Positions 1 through 13,089 of a stretch of DNA of 64,000 nucleotides are shown here, piece after piece. The stretch's first letter is position 1, and every line of letters begins with the position of its first letter. Where the stretch lies: positions 26,379,226-26,443,225 of the forward strand of contig OW203722.1 in NCBI GenBank assembly GCA_934045075.1. The letters run 5' to 3'. The translations under genes and the position numbers were made by a program. The notes under the pieces are model-generated. The model made no database searches. It was not told the origin of the DNA and worked only from the letters and a program-made list of their open reading frames with translations. Source of the DNA: Yponomeuta sedellus (Eukaryota; Arthropoda; Insecta; Lepidoptera; Yponomeutidae).

Positions 1-207
1 ATACATACATACATACATACATACATACATACATACATACATACATACATACATACATACATACATACATACATACATACATACATACATACATACATAC
101 ATACATACATACATACATACATACATACATACATACATACATACATACATACATACATACATACATACATACATACATACATACATACATACATACATAC
201 ATACATA
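1..207. repeat. (ATAC)n microsatellite
   Basis: Uninterrupted ATAC tetranucleotide repeat, about 52 units, running from the left edge until it meets a SINE at 208. It is cut by the window edge, so the full length is unknown. Its perfection suggests recent expansion and probable length polymorphism. Confidence 0.98.
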
Positions 208-612
208 GGAAGCGGTGGTAGCTCAGTGGGTAGAACCATGGACTGGCAAGCGAGAGCCCCAGGTTCGATCCCGAGTGCGGGCATGTACCAATGACTTTGT
301 TTAATTTAAAAGTTATGTACATTTGCGAATTTATAGTCGCAATACCACACGCTAACGGTGAAGGAAAACATCGTGAGGAAACCCGCGGCTTGGTTGGCTC
401 CACACGTATTGACTAGTCTTTCCTGTGGGCTAGGCCGACTAAGCTGTCAGGATGGTATAGGTGCTGGGCAAGCCTAAAAACCATCTATAAAAACCATGTC
501 CCAGGCACTACAGCGTCGGAGTGGTCCCTTCAACCATCTAGTGTGAGTGAGGATACCACTGGACGCTGTATAAATCATCTCATAAGGTAGATGCAAAAAG
601 GCCAAATTATTA
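208..612 (+). repeat. tRNA-headed lepidopteran SINE, composite
   Basis: A tRNA-like head (about 213-285) has an A-box-like ggtagctcagtgggtag and a B-box-like ggttcgatccc. It is followed by the widespread lepidopteran body aaggaaaacatcgtgaggaaac (around 361-382). The distal part (about 500-610, cactacagcgtcggagtggt through gacgctgtataaat) occurs again at 52439-52556, so at least two repeat modules are joined here. Family assignment rests on recall of the motif, not on a database search. Confidence 0.7.
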
Positions 613-690
613 TTATTACATACGTACTAATAAATAAATTATATATGGGAAGAGGAAATAATATAATATACCTACGTAATATTTACTGCA

Positions 691-925
691 TTATTTAATT
701 GTTGGAAGGTAGTATTCCTTCACTCTACACTTAAATATCGCAGACGAAGGAGACTGTCTTATTACTATTGGCAGTGCATTCCACAGTCGGACGGCTGTGG
801 CTGAGAAGGAGTTACTGAAGAACTTCGTCGAGTGACTAGGTGTCTTCAGCAACAGATTCTGAGCTGAACGCAACGTACGACCGTGAGAATCATGCAGAAA
901 CAGAAAGCGTTGTTTAAGGTAGACA
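691..925 (-). mobile_element. LINE ORF2 C-terminal remnant
   Basis: The minus-strand frame at 691-873 reads FSATAVRLWNALP followed by SSAIFKCRVKEYYL. This is the usual C-terminal tail of CR1/L2-type LINE reverse-transcriptase proteins (an RLWNxLP block, then a FKxxxKxYL block). Upstream the frame decays, so this is a truncated, dead fragment. Confidence 0.65.
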
Positions 926-1021
926 GATTAAAATTCTTTATTGCATAAAAAAATTGCACATAAGCGAGCTTAATTATGCTACTGAGCATACGGGTATGAA
1001 TTTAATTTAATATAGTATATG

Positions 1022-1130
1022 TCGGACTTGGCCCCCGTGATGGAGAATGGCCTAAGCTTTCTGCAATGCAATGCAGTAAGAGACCCGAGTCCCAGCAGCG
1101 GGGTCATACAAAGGGTTGATATCAAGTTAT
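1022..1130 (+). repeat. 5S-derived SINE, 3' fragment
   Basis: Matches the distal part of the SINE that is complete at 2163-2535: cggacttggcccccgtgatgg, then agagacccgagtcccagcag, ending in gggttgatatc. The 5S-like head is missing, as expected for 5' truncation. Confidence 0.75.
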
Positions 1131-1654
1131 TCTAAAATCGAATTGCACCGTCATCATTACACTGTGAGTGATTCACGATACAGTCACCGTCTATTTAGAT
1201 TGATAGATATGATTAGATATCGATCCCTGAGAACTATGCCGACGCAATAAAATATCGATAGATAACACAACTGGGTACATTTTGTAATGCAAACCATCGG
1301 AAATCTCTAGAGATTGAAATCAAATTATTGTCGCAGAGCTATATGTTTGTTATTTAGTAATGGTTTATGTCTGCAATGTTGTTGATGTTACTTAACACAA
1401 TTACTAGGTAAGTCAACTCCAGTGGACGGAACAAAATACAAACCAAATACTTAGGTAAATTTATAAATATGATTACTTTAATTTAATATTATCTGATTGA
1501 AGTCCAGTCGACAGCTCGTTAACCTTTACTTACGGGCACGCTCAACAGCTAATTTGTGACTTTGCAGTAAAAATATACAGGTTAATGACTTGGTTGTGGT
1601 CTGTAACCTGTGGCGTCGACGACACTAACTGGAAAATAACTAACATAAAACATA

Positions 1655-2150
1655 TAAACATCAACCCGATTGCCGAGAGGCCTGAGTTCGAATTCCGGCA
1701 TGTCCCAAAGACTTTGTTTTTTAAGTATAGGGAAGAGCGGTTGATCGTGGTCTCCACTATAAAGGGAAATTTCCCGCCAGGCAGATCGTATGCCTGGGGA
1801 CGGCCGGTCCGACTGTTGTTAGTCGGACGTTATATTTATGGTATGTCATTGAAACACTTTGATTGCGCGATGCAGGAATGTTGGAGTTTGTAGTGCGCGC
1901 GCAGAGCTGACATGTGCTCGCCACATAAGTAACGTACATTTGTGAAATTATAGCAATTTACCACTCGCAATATGAAGGAAAACTTTGTGAGGAAACCTGA
2001 ATGTCTGAGGTGTTCACATACCTTTGCGCTTGAAATCGCCAATCCGTGGTAGCCACGCGTGGTGATTAAGGAGCATTTTTTCTCTGAGAAAAGGTCTGTA
2101 CCCTAAACTAGGACCTTGACGAGGACGTATGTAGGCTGTATTTATGACTA
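1655..2150 (+). repeat. tRNA-type SINE split by a roughly 200-bp insertion
   Basis: The head portion (ttcgaattccggcatgtccc, about 1686-1705) and the body (gtacatttgtgaaattatagc then aaggaaaactttgtgaggaaacc, about 1934-1998) belong to the same SINE type as 208-480. They are separated by unrelated sequence at about 1730-1925, which contains the hairpin gtccgactgttgttagtcggac. The 3' part (gaaatcgccaatccg, gtggtgattaagg) follows to about 2150. Confidence 0.55.
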
Positions 2151-2162
2151 CCAAGCAAACGA

Positions 2163-2535
2163 AAGAAGCGCTCGTGGCCTAGCGGAACCGTGTGATTGGA
2201 ATTAATCACTTGGGTTAAGCAACAACAGGCGCAGTCAGGTACTACATGGGTGACCATCTCGAGACTATCGTTAGTGGCATTTTTTCCGGGTGCTTCCGTG
2301 CTTCGCGAGGCACGTTATACCGTTGGTGCCGGCTGTCGTGTAATGGCAGTCGTTAAGCCATGTCAGAGGCCTTATGGGCGGCTTGATAACTTCTGACAGT
2401 AAGGCCCGCCACTGTCTTACAATCCTCCACCAACCCGGACTTGGCCCCCGTGGTGGGGTATGGCTTAACCTTCCTGCGATGCAGGAAGAGACTCGTGCCC
2501 CAGCAGTGGGGACATATAAAGGGTTGATATCGAAG
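2163..2535 (+). repeat. 5S rRNA-derived SINE, near full length
   Basis: The copy begins at gaagcgctcgtggcctag and ends at gggttgatatcgaa. The head contains gggttaagcaacaacaggcg, gtcaggtac and atgggtgacc in the same order and spacing as the A-box, intermediate element and C-box of 5S rRNA genes, so RNA polymerase III transcription from a 5S-type promoter is the likely origin. The body is a unique tail shared by at least ten other copies in the window. Confidence 0.75.
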
Positions 2536-2809
2536 CAAACGTGACCAACCTAAGTATTTCGCAATAAGAACATTATTGTATTTAGGTCCCGCCTACTTTA
2601 ATTTTTTGTTAGTTTCTTTGTATAGGGTATTCGCACCTCTAAAAGAAAAACGAAATCCTTATAGTATCATTTTTTTGCCTTTGAGGATCAGATTTGAGGT
2701 CTTTGTATCGAGACGAAATCAAAATCCTATACTCAGATCTACAGCCACTTAAAGTTGTGAAAGAATCGATATAATACTAATTCTTAACGCTTCACGATCA
2801 TCATCATTC

Positions 2810-2985
2810 ACCCGTTATGTCCCCATCGAGGGGCACTCGTCCCTTCCCTGAGAAAGGTATAGGCCATTCTCCACCACGGGTACCAAGTCCGGATTAGTGG
2901 AGGCTTGCAAGACTTTTGGCCGGTCTTACTGTCAGAAGTTTTCAGGCCGCCATAAGGCCGATTCACGAAGCTGGCACGAAATTAA
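2810..2985 (-). repeat. 5S-derived SINE, 3' fragment
   Basis: Reverse-strand tail of the same SINE: ccaccacgggtaccaagtcc, ttactgtcagaagttttcag and gccgccataaggcc are present. The 5S-like head is absent. Confidence 0.7.
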
Positions 2986-3255
2986 GGTCGGGTCTAATCG
3001 CCACAGTACTTTTTACCAATAAATAATTGCGATTAGATCCGTTTTAAATCTAACTATACTCTAATTTCATTTCATTTATTCTATGCGCTCATGAACAGTT
3101 AAAAAGATACAGAAAGTTACTTAACTAATTGAAGTAATTGCTATAATCTGCTATACCCTTACAGGGTATGGCAGATGTTGGCGAATACAATTGTAAAGCA
3201 TGAGTGTACATAACCTAAATAATTTAACTTAAAAATTATTAGGCTAGTCTTTGTA

Positions 3256-3637
3256 TGCATCGATAGCAACCCTTGCATGTCCCCACTGTTGGGGCACGGG
3301 TCTCTTCCTGCATCGCAGGAAAGTTAGGCCATACTCCACCACGGGGGCCAAGTCCGGGTTGGTGGAGGGTTGTAAGACAGTGGCGGGCCTTACTGTCAGA
3401 AGTTATCAAGCCGCCCGTGAGGCCTCTGACATGGCTTAACGACTGCCATTACATGACAGCCGGCACCAACGGCTTAAAGTGCCTCGCGAAGTACGGAAGC
3501 GCTCGGAAAAATGCCACTAGCGGTAGTCACAGGACGGTCACCCATCCTGCACCTAACCGCGCCTGTTGTTGGTTAACGCAAGTGATTGATTCCAATCACT
3601 CGGTTCGACTACGCCACGAGCGCTTCGTATGCATAGG
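3256..3637 (-). repeat. 5S rRNA-derived SINE, near full length
   Basis: Complete reverse-strand copy. The tail begins at 3256 (gcatcgatagcaacccttg) and the 5S-like head lies at about 3530-3630 (cggtcacccatcctgcacc, gcctgttgttggttaacgc), ending at cgccacgagcgcttcg. It is one of the better-preserved copies. Confidence 0.8.
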
Positions 3638-3897
3638 TAATAATAAATCTTTATCACACATTTACTCATCTATGGAGTAGTATTTTTTGATTAATAGAGT
3701 TTTAAGTTGAGGGTTAGATGTTGTGTATTGTTTTATATTTTACTATTACTAAAGTAACTTATAAAATGCTGTTCTATAATCGGAAATAATCTTCCTGGTT
3801 TAGCTGCGGTAATCTACAGGAAAGACGGATTATCCGAGTAGCTAAATGGTGGTCGGGGTTTCCAACATTACTTCAGCTAAATTTACTATTTTCCGGT

Positions 3898-4020
3898 GAA
3901 GGTAGCGCAGCGGTAGAACCCAGGCTTCACATTTGGGCGGTCGTAGGTTCGATGCTGACATGTGTGCGACATGCAGTGTGAGACGTACTTACGTATAAAT
4001 TCAGTTTTGTAATTTAAAGA
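3898..4020 (+). repeat. tRNA-like SINE fragment
   Basis: The sequence aaggtagcgcagcggtagaac followed about 40 bases later by gtaggttcgatgctgac resembles A- and B-boxes of a tRNA-derived SINE head. The sequence after it decays into AT-rich DNA. Confidence 0.45.
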
Positions 4021-7000
4021 GTATGTTTACTAAGAAAAATACTTGGACTGTAAAAAAATATCTTAGGTATTTATAAAAAGAGACGCGCTTGAGACTTTAC
4101 TACGAAACGAACCAAAACCACCCAATATTTTTCCAGTCAATAACGGTAAAAATATTAACAAAGTAACAAAGAAATAATAATACTTAAGGAGGCACCCAGT
4201 CACACGGAGTGATGGACAGACAGACAGACGCTTATGTTTGTCAGTCAGTCTGTCTGTCAACACAGTCTAGACGCGGCGTTGACTTAGTAATAGAGCACCG
4301 TTGGCACCTTTCAGGTTTGAGCCCCTTAAAGTATGAACCCAACAAAGATACACCTAACTGTAATATTGCATTTTGCTTACTAAATAGGTATAATTTCGTC
4401 AACAGTACAAGCAGACCATAAAAATTGTACAATACTTATATTGGGGTTGGTAACCCTAGCCAGTCTACAAGATTCTAAGAATTTCAATTTCGGAGCTATG
4501 CACTCTGATTTAAACTTCCCACAATATCGCATTTGGAGAAACGCAGAAGAGCTTGACTGACGTAATTGTACACCCGTGCTCCTTTGGCGTGATAGCGTTT
4601 CCGTTCAGTCTTGACGTAACTCTCGCCCTACTCCCTACTTCGACACCCTTCAGATGACCTCAAATGTGGAAGGAAAATCTCCATAATCGGCTCATGAGCA
4701 ATAAAGCAAATGACCAGACCTCTCTCCGAAACTAATGAGCTGATGACGCGTCGGCAGTCGTAGACAACCAGATGATTGTGTAAGTGGCATTACTGTGGGG
4801 CTTCAGGCCTTAGTGTCGCGGCCAGTGTTATCGTGTCCGCCGGAGCTCCGCTCGCCTTCACCGGTTCCTTTGAAACAATCGTTACATATACATTGATAAA
4901 AGCACTCTGAGAGATTATTTTGTTGCTCTGACGCCTAAGGAACTGAACGCACTCGCACCATCTTGCGAGTGCAATGAAGAAATAGTACCGCAAATGCGCA
5001 AGCTCCTGGACATTTTCAAATATCTACCTATTAGGGCGAAGTGAAAATTTGACCGCAAGCTAAGTTAAAGTAACTTTGTGAAGTTTGTGCAAGTGGACTC
5101 TACAAAAAAACTGGTGAAAACTGGCTTAACCATCACTGCTGCAGCTTGCCGCTGAATTGCGGCTGGTGCGCTTTTGTACTTACAGAAGCCAGGTTTTGTT
5201 CGTCCAATAACGCAATCTGGACTTATGGAAACGTGATTAACTTTTCTAAGAGCCTGTGAGAAGAGTCCTTGGTCTGAAAACTGTCTTTCCCATGAAATAC
5301 CATGGACAACGCGTGAGCTCCCTGATCCGCGATGTTAGTCCAAATTCTCATCTTCATGTACATCGCCACGTGTATGATTTTCTACGTGGCACATGTGATA
5401 GACTACTACTTGACTGTGCTGTGACAGGAGTGTGTCAGTGACAATGTGAGGCACTTCAGCGAATTGGTCAGAAGTGATGAAGGTAGAGATGAGATGATCT
5501 GTTGTGTTTAGGCTTCATCGTGATCTTCGACATGTGGAATGCTTTGCAGTCGTCGTGGGGATGCTTCCAAATTCTCAGTAAGTCAACTAATACAATTTGA
5601 GTAATTCTTAATAACGCGCTATCCTCATAGTTAATTATTTATTTTATAAAGAAAAAATATTTATACACAAATTACTCGGGCATTACATGCGTTTGCACAA
5701 ATATTTTCTCTGGCAAATGACTTTGGTTTGACATTAATGTCTTTTCCAAAAAGCTGTTATTGATGCATGACATGACTCCAAGGAAAACCTTACTGAAGTT
5801 GTAAGGAATGTATTAGCAAAGGGCAAAATAAAAAGTGCCCAAAACCAGCGAGCGTGCTTGCAACGACTAATGATCTTAGCAAGTGGCAGACCCCGGACTC
5901 TGCCTACCCCTCCGGGATACTGGTCTGAGTCTATGTATACTCGTATTATGTTAGGCGACTATTACTCGTTAACTTGTAAAGGTTTTGTTACACCCACTAT
6001 AGGGCTAAATAAAGCTAAATCATTTATTATACCTCCGAGTCACGCAGACAAATCAAATTGTTCATAACATCTCTGAAACTGTAAAGTTACGTTTCAGTAA
6101 CTTTTTAAACTTCTTGAGGTTTAATTACAGGCAGGACCTCATGCCAGCGAAACCTGTCGACTAACTTATCCCTCCGGGTTAGAGGCGTGATTTTGTGTGT
6201 GTATGCATGTGTGCATAAGCGTGTGCGTTTGCGTGTGTGTGTAGGTGTGAGGTGTATGACAGAATATGTTCGTAGTTATACTCTGTATTCATTCAACGGG
6301 CTTTCGAGGGACATTAAAAATACTATAGAAGGCGTCTTGTAGGTCACCAGAACAAACCACTCGCATTGCTTATAGCTCCTTGGAAAACTAATTAAAGTTT
6401 AGCCGGGTCCCAGGATCTTCAGATAAAGCGGTTATTCGCGAAGAGCCGAACAATGGACAACAATTTCTTACTTCTTTCATTTTCTATACAGAAAATACAA
6501 ACGGAAGCTCAAACGACAGGTAGAGTCGAGAGCATTTCAACCATCCTTTTTGTATTATCCAAACAAATTATTATCGGCATCACATACACGAAAGAAGAAT
6601 TCCAATCATTGCCAACAACAGTTCAGTGGCTCATCAATGCAGTCGTCATTTAGATCAGGTATAATAGCTAACCAGTGTTATTATTATTATTAATAATTAT
6701 ATTGCACATAAGTACAGTTTACAATAGCAATGCCGCAGACTTAAAGCTACAACCACGCGGTTTGTAACGGTGGAGGTAGTTTCCTACTGCATTAGGACGT
6801 ATATTTATAAGTACGTAATCTCCAGAAACCTAAATTATTCTCTACTATTCGTCCTACGCAATATTCTTGGATATTCGCGAATAACCGCTTTAGCTGAGTA
6901 TCCTGCTACAACCACTGTCGCAAAACAAAAAGCGTCGGCCCTGTTTGTTCTGTGATTTTCTTTAAATAAATAATTCTGATGTCTACTTTTTCTGAAACGA

Positions 7001-8720
7001 GTAAGCTATCAAAGTTAGTCCGTAGTGAGATAATAAATAATGTCAGTGGGTGCATGTCCGTCTGTCTTGGCCTTGTGAAGCCCCACGATCGATGCCACAA
7101 GTGCAGGTGGTCAAGATTTTACTTGACGCTCAAGAGTAGGGTCTGGGTCGCCAAAACCTACCTTCAAATGGACAGAATTCATTATCGTTTATCGATGTAA
7201 TGGCTCCCTCGTTGATGTAGCGGTAAACGTCCATTGCAAAGATAGAAGTCATGTGTTTGCTTTTCAGATTTGGTGAGGATGCAATTATATGGCACATTCT
7301 TAAGAAACCTCTAAAAGTCCTGGTTATAAATTGTTCTAGATAAAATAGGGACTCCATATTTCAATGAATCAGAACTTTTAAACTAACTATATTGACGCAA
7401 GACTTAGTTTCAAAGAAGTCTGAGATACATTTAAAAGTGTAATCTCTTATACAAAGATTTGTACACAGATTCTCAGTTATTGCCTGATGTTTGTATGTAG
7501 TTGATTTGATAATACTTATATTTCATAAAATTATAGAGGAAACATATATTTCAATATATATATTTAAGTACCCCCTTTACTATTTATACACAATAGCTTT
7601 TCTTCAATAACGAGAAAATGGAATAATTTAGTTTCTTCTAGTTTATAGCTTTAGTTTAACTAAATCATTAGTTTTTGTGCAATACCCTACCAGCCTCAGT
7701 GGCACTTTCTACTGTTAGAAATCCACAAACGGCAGCCCACGATACAGGATTTACCTAGTGTGGGGCCCATCAGACACTGTGCACTGCCAATCGCCTTTTT
7801 CTAAATAAATAATTTTTACTTTTAAACGTTAGTAGTAGATGGTTTTATTTATAAGTAGTACTATACTCATATCTTAGAAGTAACTAATAACTGAAAAGAA
7901 CAGTAAATTAAAAAATCATATAATCAACAGAATTATTTCCTCAACTACCCCTTGGAAGGCGTATGTGATCATGCGGAGTATGGATATGTTTGTGTCACTT
8001 ATTTTCCGAGCCATATAATTCAAGCTATCAGCTAATGAAGCAAGAAAGGGGATGAGTGAGCAATTAATGCAAATTAAAACAAAAGCTCGACATGTGCAGG
8101 TTGAATTTATAATGTTAGGGTGCTTCGACTTCCGAACTTCATAATACAGTGCTGCCTACGTAATGAAACTCAAAGACACTAGTTCAGTGACTCAGATGCG
8201 ACTGAAAAATGGCGTACTGATGTTGGTGAAGGTGGGCTGATGATGATGGTCCTTTTGCCTTTTTGTAGTCTCGTACACTACATATCGCACTACCTATTGC
8301 ACTCTATTGATTATTTTCGACAATAGTGATACGTCTGTACGAACAGACGAAATGTTTATATGATGATAAAGTTTTATAACAAAAATAGAAAGTTTGCTAC
8401 CCAATGTGGTTGAAGGACAAAGAGACTATTACGTACTTAATGTTAGTAAATATTTAAAAGGCACTATTTCACAGGATTCCTAAGCGTGTGATTTTCGGTT
8501 TTGTGGAAAACCAAACTCGCCTCCACAGCTCTGAAACCGTGTCCGCGCGGACGCGGTTCCAGCTTGCGGCGGCGCCTGTCCCTGGCCGGACACAGCCATT
8601 TGTAGTTACTGCTACATTTACATGGAGCAGAGAGAGAGAGAGAGAATAAGTAGCACCTATTACGTTCTGATAATAAAAATAATCTACCGTGGCTATACCA
8701 TGAGCTAAACCGTAAATGTA
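4021..8720. other. Gene-free stretch, nothing recognised
   Basis: No coding frame with family features on either strand. Visible items are an imperfect inverted repeat of gacagacagacagac and gtctgtctgtc (about 4214-4258), a GT-rich run (about 6190-6250), an AT-rich stretch (about 7530-7640) and a short (GA)n run at 8632-8645. The open frame at 5256-5441 has no recognisable motif. Confidence 0.5.
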
Positions 8721-8990
8721 GTTTGGCGCCCCATATGGGACTTGGCTATTAGAGACTAGTTTGGCACCCAACGTGGGACCGGTAGCATTTTATCGAATAC
8801 CATCTGTACCTGTGACTGCAAGCCGTGTAATCGTGATTGCCTAGTATCGTACATAAATAAAATCACGCCGCCTGTATTCCGCACACATAGATCACAGATC
8901 GATTTACTGAATTGTTTGAAACTCTGGATATGGTCTTTAAAAATAGAGTCAACCGGCATTTAACAGCACTTCTTAGAACCCGTCTTCCTT
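8721..8990 (+). mobile_element. Probable LTR-retrotransposon leader remnant
   Basis: Two primer-binding-site-like blocks, tttggcgccccatatgggac (about 8722) and tggcacccaacgtgggacc (8762-8780), lie 40 bp apart. TGGCGCCCAACGTGGG-type blocks follow the 5' LTR in many insect LTR retrotransposons. No paired LTRs or gag/pol frames are visible, so only a fragment can be claimed. Confidence 0.35.
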
Positions 8991-9405
8991 TACCAGCAGG
9001 CGTGGCTGGGGTCAAGTGTCATACTGTCTTGCTTAAAAAAAAGAAAACATGAGTTGTATTTTATTGATTACTGTATTTTCTCAGAAGTTGCAAGAGACAT
9101 TTTAAACTGTTATGACTTAATCAACAAAAACGTCAGTACGTAATTTCCTTATTGACATTAACCATATAGAAACATTCCTTATATTATTTTATTTACCAGT
9201 ATTAGTTATATTTAAATAATAAGTTCCTCAAGTAACGTAATACTAACGGCGCATATTGTGGCTGCCTGTAAGTCCACTTAGCTTATCTTTAATTATAAAT
9301 GATCTATTGTTGTAAATGTATTGGTGTATATCATGTTGGTAGTTTTAAGAAATAAAATAACAACAATAATAATATACGAACATATACGAGTATATACAGA
9401 GCTAG

Positions 9406-9443
9406 ATTTCCGTCTTCGTAACAGGCGTTACGAAGATGGAAAT
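9406..9443. repeat. 17-bp hairpin
   Basis: atttccgtcttcgtaac and its near-perfect reverse complement gttacgaagatggaaat (one mismatch) are separated by a 4-base loop. It is a short foldback of unknown origin. Confidence 0.8.
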
Positions 9444-11004
9444 AGCAATTCATACAAGAAAGAGTAGAGAAAGAGAAGCAAGTTCCACTCCAAGTTTAAA
9501 TAGATAGAGATAGAGAACACTTGAACTATTGTACATAAAAATGGAAATTACACAGATATTTCTTAACCTAAGAGTACAGACGGCGGCCTTATCACTAAAA
9601 GTGATCTCTTCCAGACAACCTTCGTATGAACTGGACTAGTTTAGTTCCAAGTTTAGTATTTTTTCAAGTTTGACAAACCGTTTCCACGTAAAGTTGAACA
9701 AACGTTCATAAGTAAAACATAGACGTAGCTTCGAGAGGATCAAAGTTTTGAAGACTTCGTTGCAACAAAATAAACAATCACCAAGTAGCCTAGCCGTGGC
9801 AATGAAAAAAAAGGGTCCTCGTTCTTGATTTTACTTTGCAAAAGGAGATTAAACAGAGTTTTCCGAGCGCAGTGATTTCTAGTGGGCTTACTGCACTGCG
9901 TGAGCGAATAGTTGGCGGGAAAAGAGTTTTTGAAATGACAGAATACACATCTAATAATGTAATTTTAATGACCGACGTCACTAACATATTCAGTGATAGT
10001 CAATTTGATATATTTTAAAACTCAGTATCTCAAATAAAACTATATTTGGTTAAAATATTGACACCCTGTTAGCGATTTTTTTGGTGTAGTAAAGATGAAA
10101 AAATAATAAAAGTAATGACTAACGACCATTAATTTTTAAGATTAAAGAACACAGGTTTTAAATATCTACTAACCATAAGGAGTAAAATATATATTTAACA
10201 CCCCAGCCTTGAGCATGGAATTATGATAAAATTACTTAGTAAATTAACTGAATAAAGAGCACGCTTCTAAAGGTTTGAGTGCTCCCAAGTGTATCGAAGG
10301 ATGTATTTACCTATATATATAAAGGCCAAGAAATGTCATCAATTCTACAATTTGTTATCAAGGTCGTTGTTTGTTCAATAATTATTAGGTACAGCTTATG
10401 TAAAATTGGTAGGATAATTATATTACAATTATCCTTCATCATACAAACATCCCACTGCAGGACACAGGCCTTCTCTCAAAGAGAGAGTATAGGGTTAATT
10501 ATAAAATTTGATTTGCACCATGAACTGTTTGTTTTATAAAATGGGGCCCAACTTTCCAAAAAGTTTTGTGGTAGTTGCGTTGGCAACGCATTACATGCAA
10601 TTTTTAAATGTTTGTACAGTGCAGGTACTGTAAATTTTCTAAAAGCGTTATCTGCCTAACAAAGGTCGCTTTCATTGGTCAATGCAGTACAGCAATTTCC
10701 GACGCAGATGAATAAGCAATTTCCGTTTCCGCTGGCGCGTTGAAGCGCGTTCCTTGTCCCGTCACCTGCACTCGCGTCACATTAGCGAGCAATGTTCCGA
10801 CGAGGCGAGGGGCCGCTGCTTTGTTTCTATGAAATTTACTAAGACATTACTGAGGACTTCAATAATCAACAATAATATGCAGGTTTACCTGCTACTTTCT
10901 TCTCTGGACATGTAAGTTACCTTACCTAAAAAAGGGCTATAGCATCATAATTGAGTGTCTTTCACACTTAGACTCAACACTATTTGCAACGTGGAGCGTA
11001 GAAC
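9444..11004. other. Gene-free stretch
   Basis: AT-rich sequence with no supportable gene. A perfect short palindrome aggataatt...aattatcct sits at about 10411-10435. A GC-richer patch at 10725-10835 (gcgttgaagcgcgttcc onwards) has no open frame. Confidence 0.5.
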
Positions 11005-11432
11005 ATTTATATAGTCCGCAGGGTTCTCCACCACCAATTCCTGGATTCCCGGCCGGGCCCCCGAGCCCCGAATATTAATATGGGGTGCTTCAGGCCACCA
11101 GGCCTGGGTCCTATAAACCACCACGCCTCAATCTCAAACTAAAATTCATGGCTCGCCATGTCAATTTGACGTAGGTACATAGGAAAGTCGATTAACCCCA
11201 CGCGACACTCATTATGGAATTAAACGAGATAACCCATCAATTGTGGTTTTATGCTACAACCGGGGGGTAGGCAGCAGCGCCCTCAGCAGTACGATTCCCC
11301 CAACCCGCATGCCCAGCGTGGGGATTAGGGTATTACCCTCCAATGATGGCACAACCTTACGCTATGGCGCTCATTAGGGGAGGGCTATGTCCAGCAGTGG
11401 ACTAATATAGCCTGAAGAAGAAGAAGATGCTA
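11005..11432 (+). mobile_element. LINE 3' end remnant
   Basis: Contains ccgggcccccgagccccg, cgtggggattagggtattac, gcgctcattaggggaggg, atgtccagcagtggacta and a terminal agcctgaagaagaagaag. This order is that of the 3' region of a common lepidopteran LINE. A related reverse-strand tail is at 15903-16075. No protein frame remains. Confidence 0.5.
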
Positions 11433-12627
11433 CAATTCATATAGAATGCGGCTCCGACCATCGTTTTGAACCTAAAATCTTGTTTTTATGGGCTTTGACG
11501 ATTACCTATACGATGAGACTAGAGATTCCAGATTTTCAGAAATCATAAATTAATTTCAACGTAAAGAATTTACATTTCGTTGAATGCCAATGCACTATGT
11601 TATTGTTATTGCTATCTGCGGGTCGAGTTGTAATGGAGAAAAAATCCACTCTGAGCATTTTTTCTCAGATAATCTTAAATCTGTACATAGGTTTGTGGCA
11701 ACGCAAGTCAACACAATATTGTGTCAATATTCTCATGTTTTCGGTTTTAGTGTTCTAGTGAAATTGGATAAACTGTATATTCTCTCTCTCTCTCTCTCTC
11801 TCTGTGTATGATGAAATACCCATGGCGTGTGTTGTGAATTATAAATAAATTATGTGTTAATAAGTGCTGCGACTTTCCAATCTGCAGTCCACAGTCAGAC
11901 AGTCCCCAATATTGCTTCCCTCAGCCATCTTCTAACACGAATGGAGTAGGTACTTAATTTCCAGACAGATGACCGACGTATGCCTACATTGTCCCTGACA
12001 GTTGACGAATGATGCGCCAATGCAGATCAATCAAATAGCACATTCGGTCACAGAATTTCCGACAGCCCGTAAAGCAGTGCGATGTCACTCTCACCTGCAC
12101 ACCCGGCTTACATTAGCGTGAGCCAATTACTGAGCATATTGGCTAATTAAGCGGCAACCTACTCGGGTTATTCCCCTTTTCTGCCAATACCGAATGTCAT
12201 TTTGGTAGATTTCATTAATTACAATTTGATTTTACTTTAGCTAACTTTTTAAGAAATCAACGGCCATGCAACATTTTGAGCTTCAGTAGAGACCTAGGTT
12301 TGAGTGCCTTAGTTGTTACACGTAATACAATATACTTTTAGTTAGAAGGCCAAATTTTCAAGGAGTGTGACAGTTTTTGTCTACAATTAAGTGTTCTCTT
12401 CGAAATTCCACTCAAGAAAATAGGCGCGTTTCGATCGTCCCAATCCGCTTTTCTGGTTACTAGCCCTCGAGTGAAATAAACACAACATGCATACACAAAA
12501 TCACGTCTACATTCTGGAGGAGTCAAAAATAAAAGATAAGAAAAAGATTAGATCAGTGAAATCAAGACTACAGCATTTGGGGATCATCGGGAATAACCCG
12601 GCTGCTACATTCTCGTGTGAAGCACAG

Positions 12628-12900
12628 TTTGGCACCAAACGTGGGGCCAGCGCTTACGACTTTCATTACAAATTTAACTCTCCCACTACTTCACACTTTA
12701 ACTCTTCCACTTAGGGTTGACATTCCTATAGCACTTGTGGAGAGATTCACGCCATTAGTTCAGCACTAGGCCAGTTTGTGGTTGAACTTAATTATTGTTG
12801 GGGTGGACATTTATGGGGTTCGATCGCTCGTTAACACCGCCACGCCGACTCGACCTAGCTAAGTCGAAACTTGATGATTGTTTGTTTAGATCACAGATTA
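12628..12900 (+). mobile_element. LTR-retrotransposon leader-like fragment
   Basis: tttggcaccaaacgtgggg at 12628 resembles the primer-binding region seen at 8762. It is followed by leader-like, non-coding sequence with the motif gttggggtggacatttatgg (about 12797). No LTR pair or pol frame can be found. Confidence 0.3.
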
Positions 12901-13089
12901 GATAACAGCACCTAGATCTTGGTCTGTACTTTAGATCATCCTGGATAAAGAGCGTTTCGTGTCTCTCAGCTCATACTCTTTATGTGTAACTAGGTCTCTG
13001 CCCTGCAGTAGGACATTTATAATCTACCTAAATTAAAAACGACTTGTGCCTCTGTGTTTTAAAAACCTATTTTGTTTTAAAAACCTATT

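Noticed and set aside
5256..5441. 61-aa plus-strand frame
   Set aside because: No motif, no splice signals of quality and no compositional contrast with the flanks.
8469..8771. 100-aa minus-strand frame over a GC-rich patch
   Set aside because: Covers LTR-leader-like sequence and a (GA)n run; no family features.
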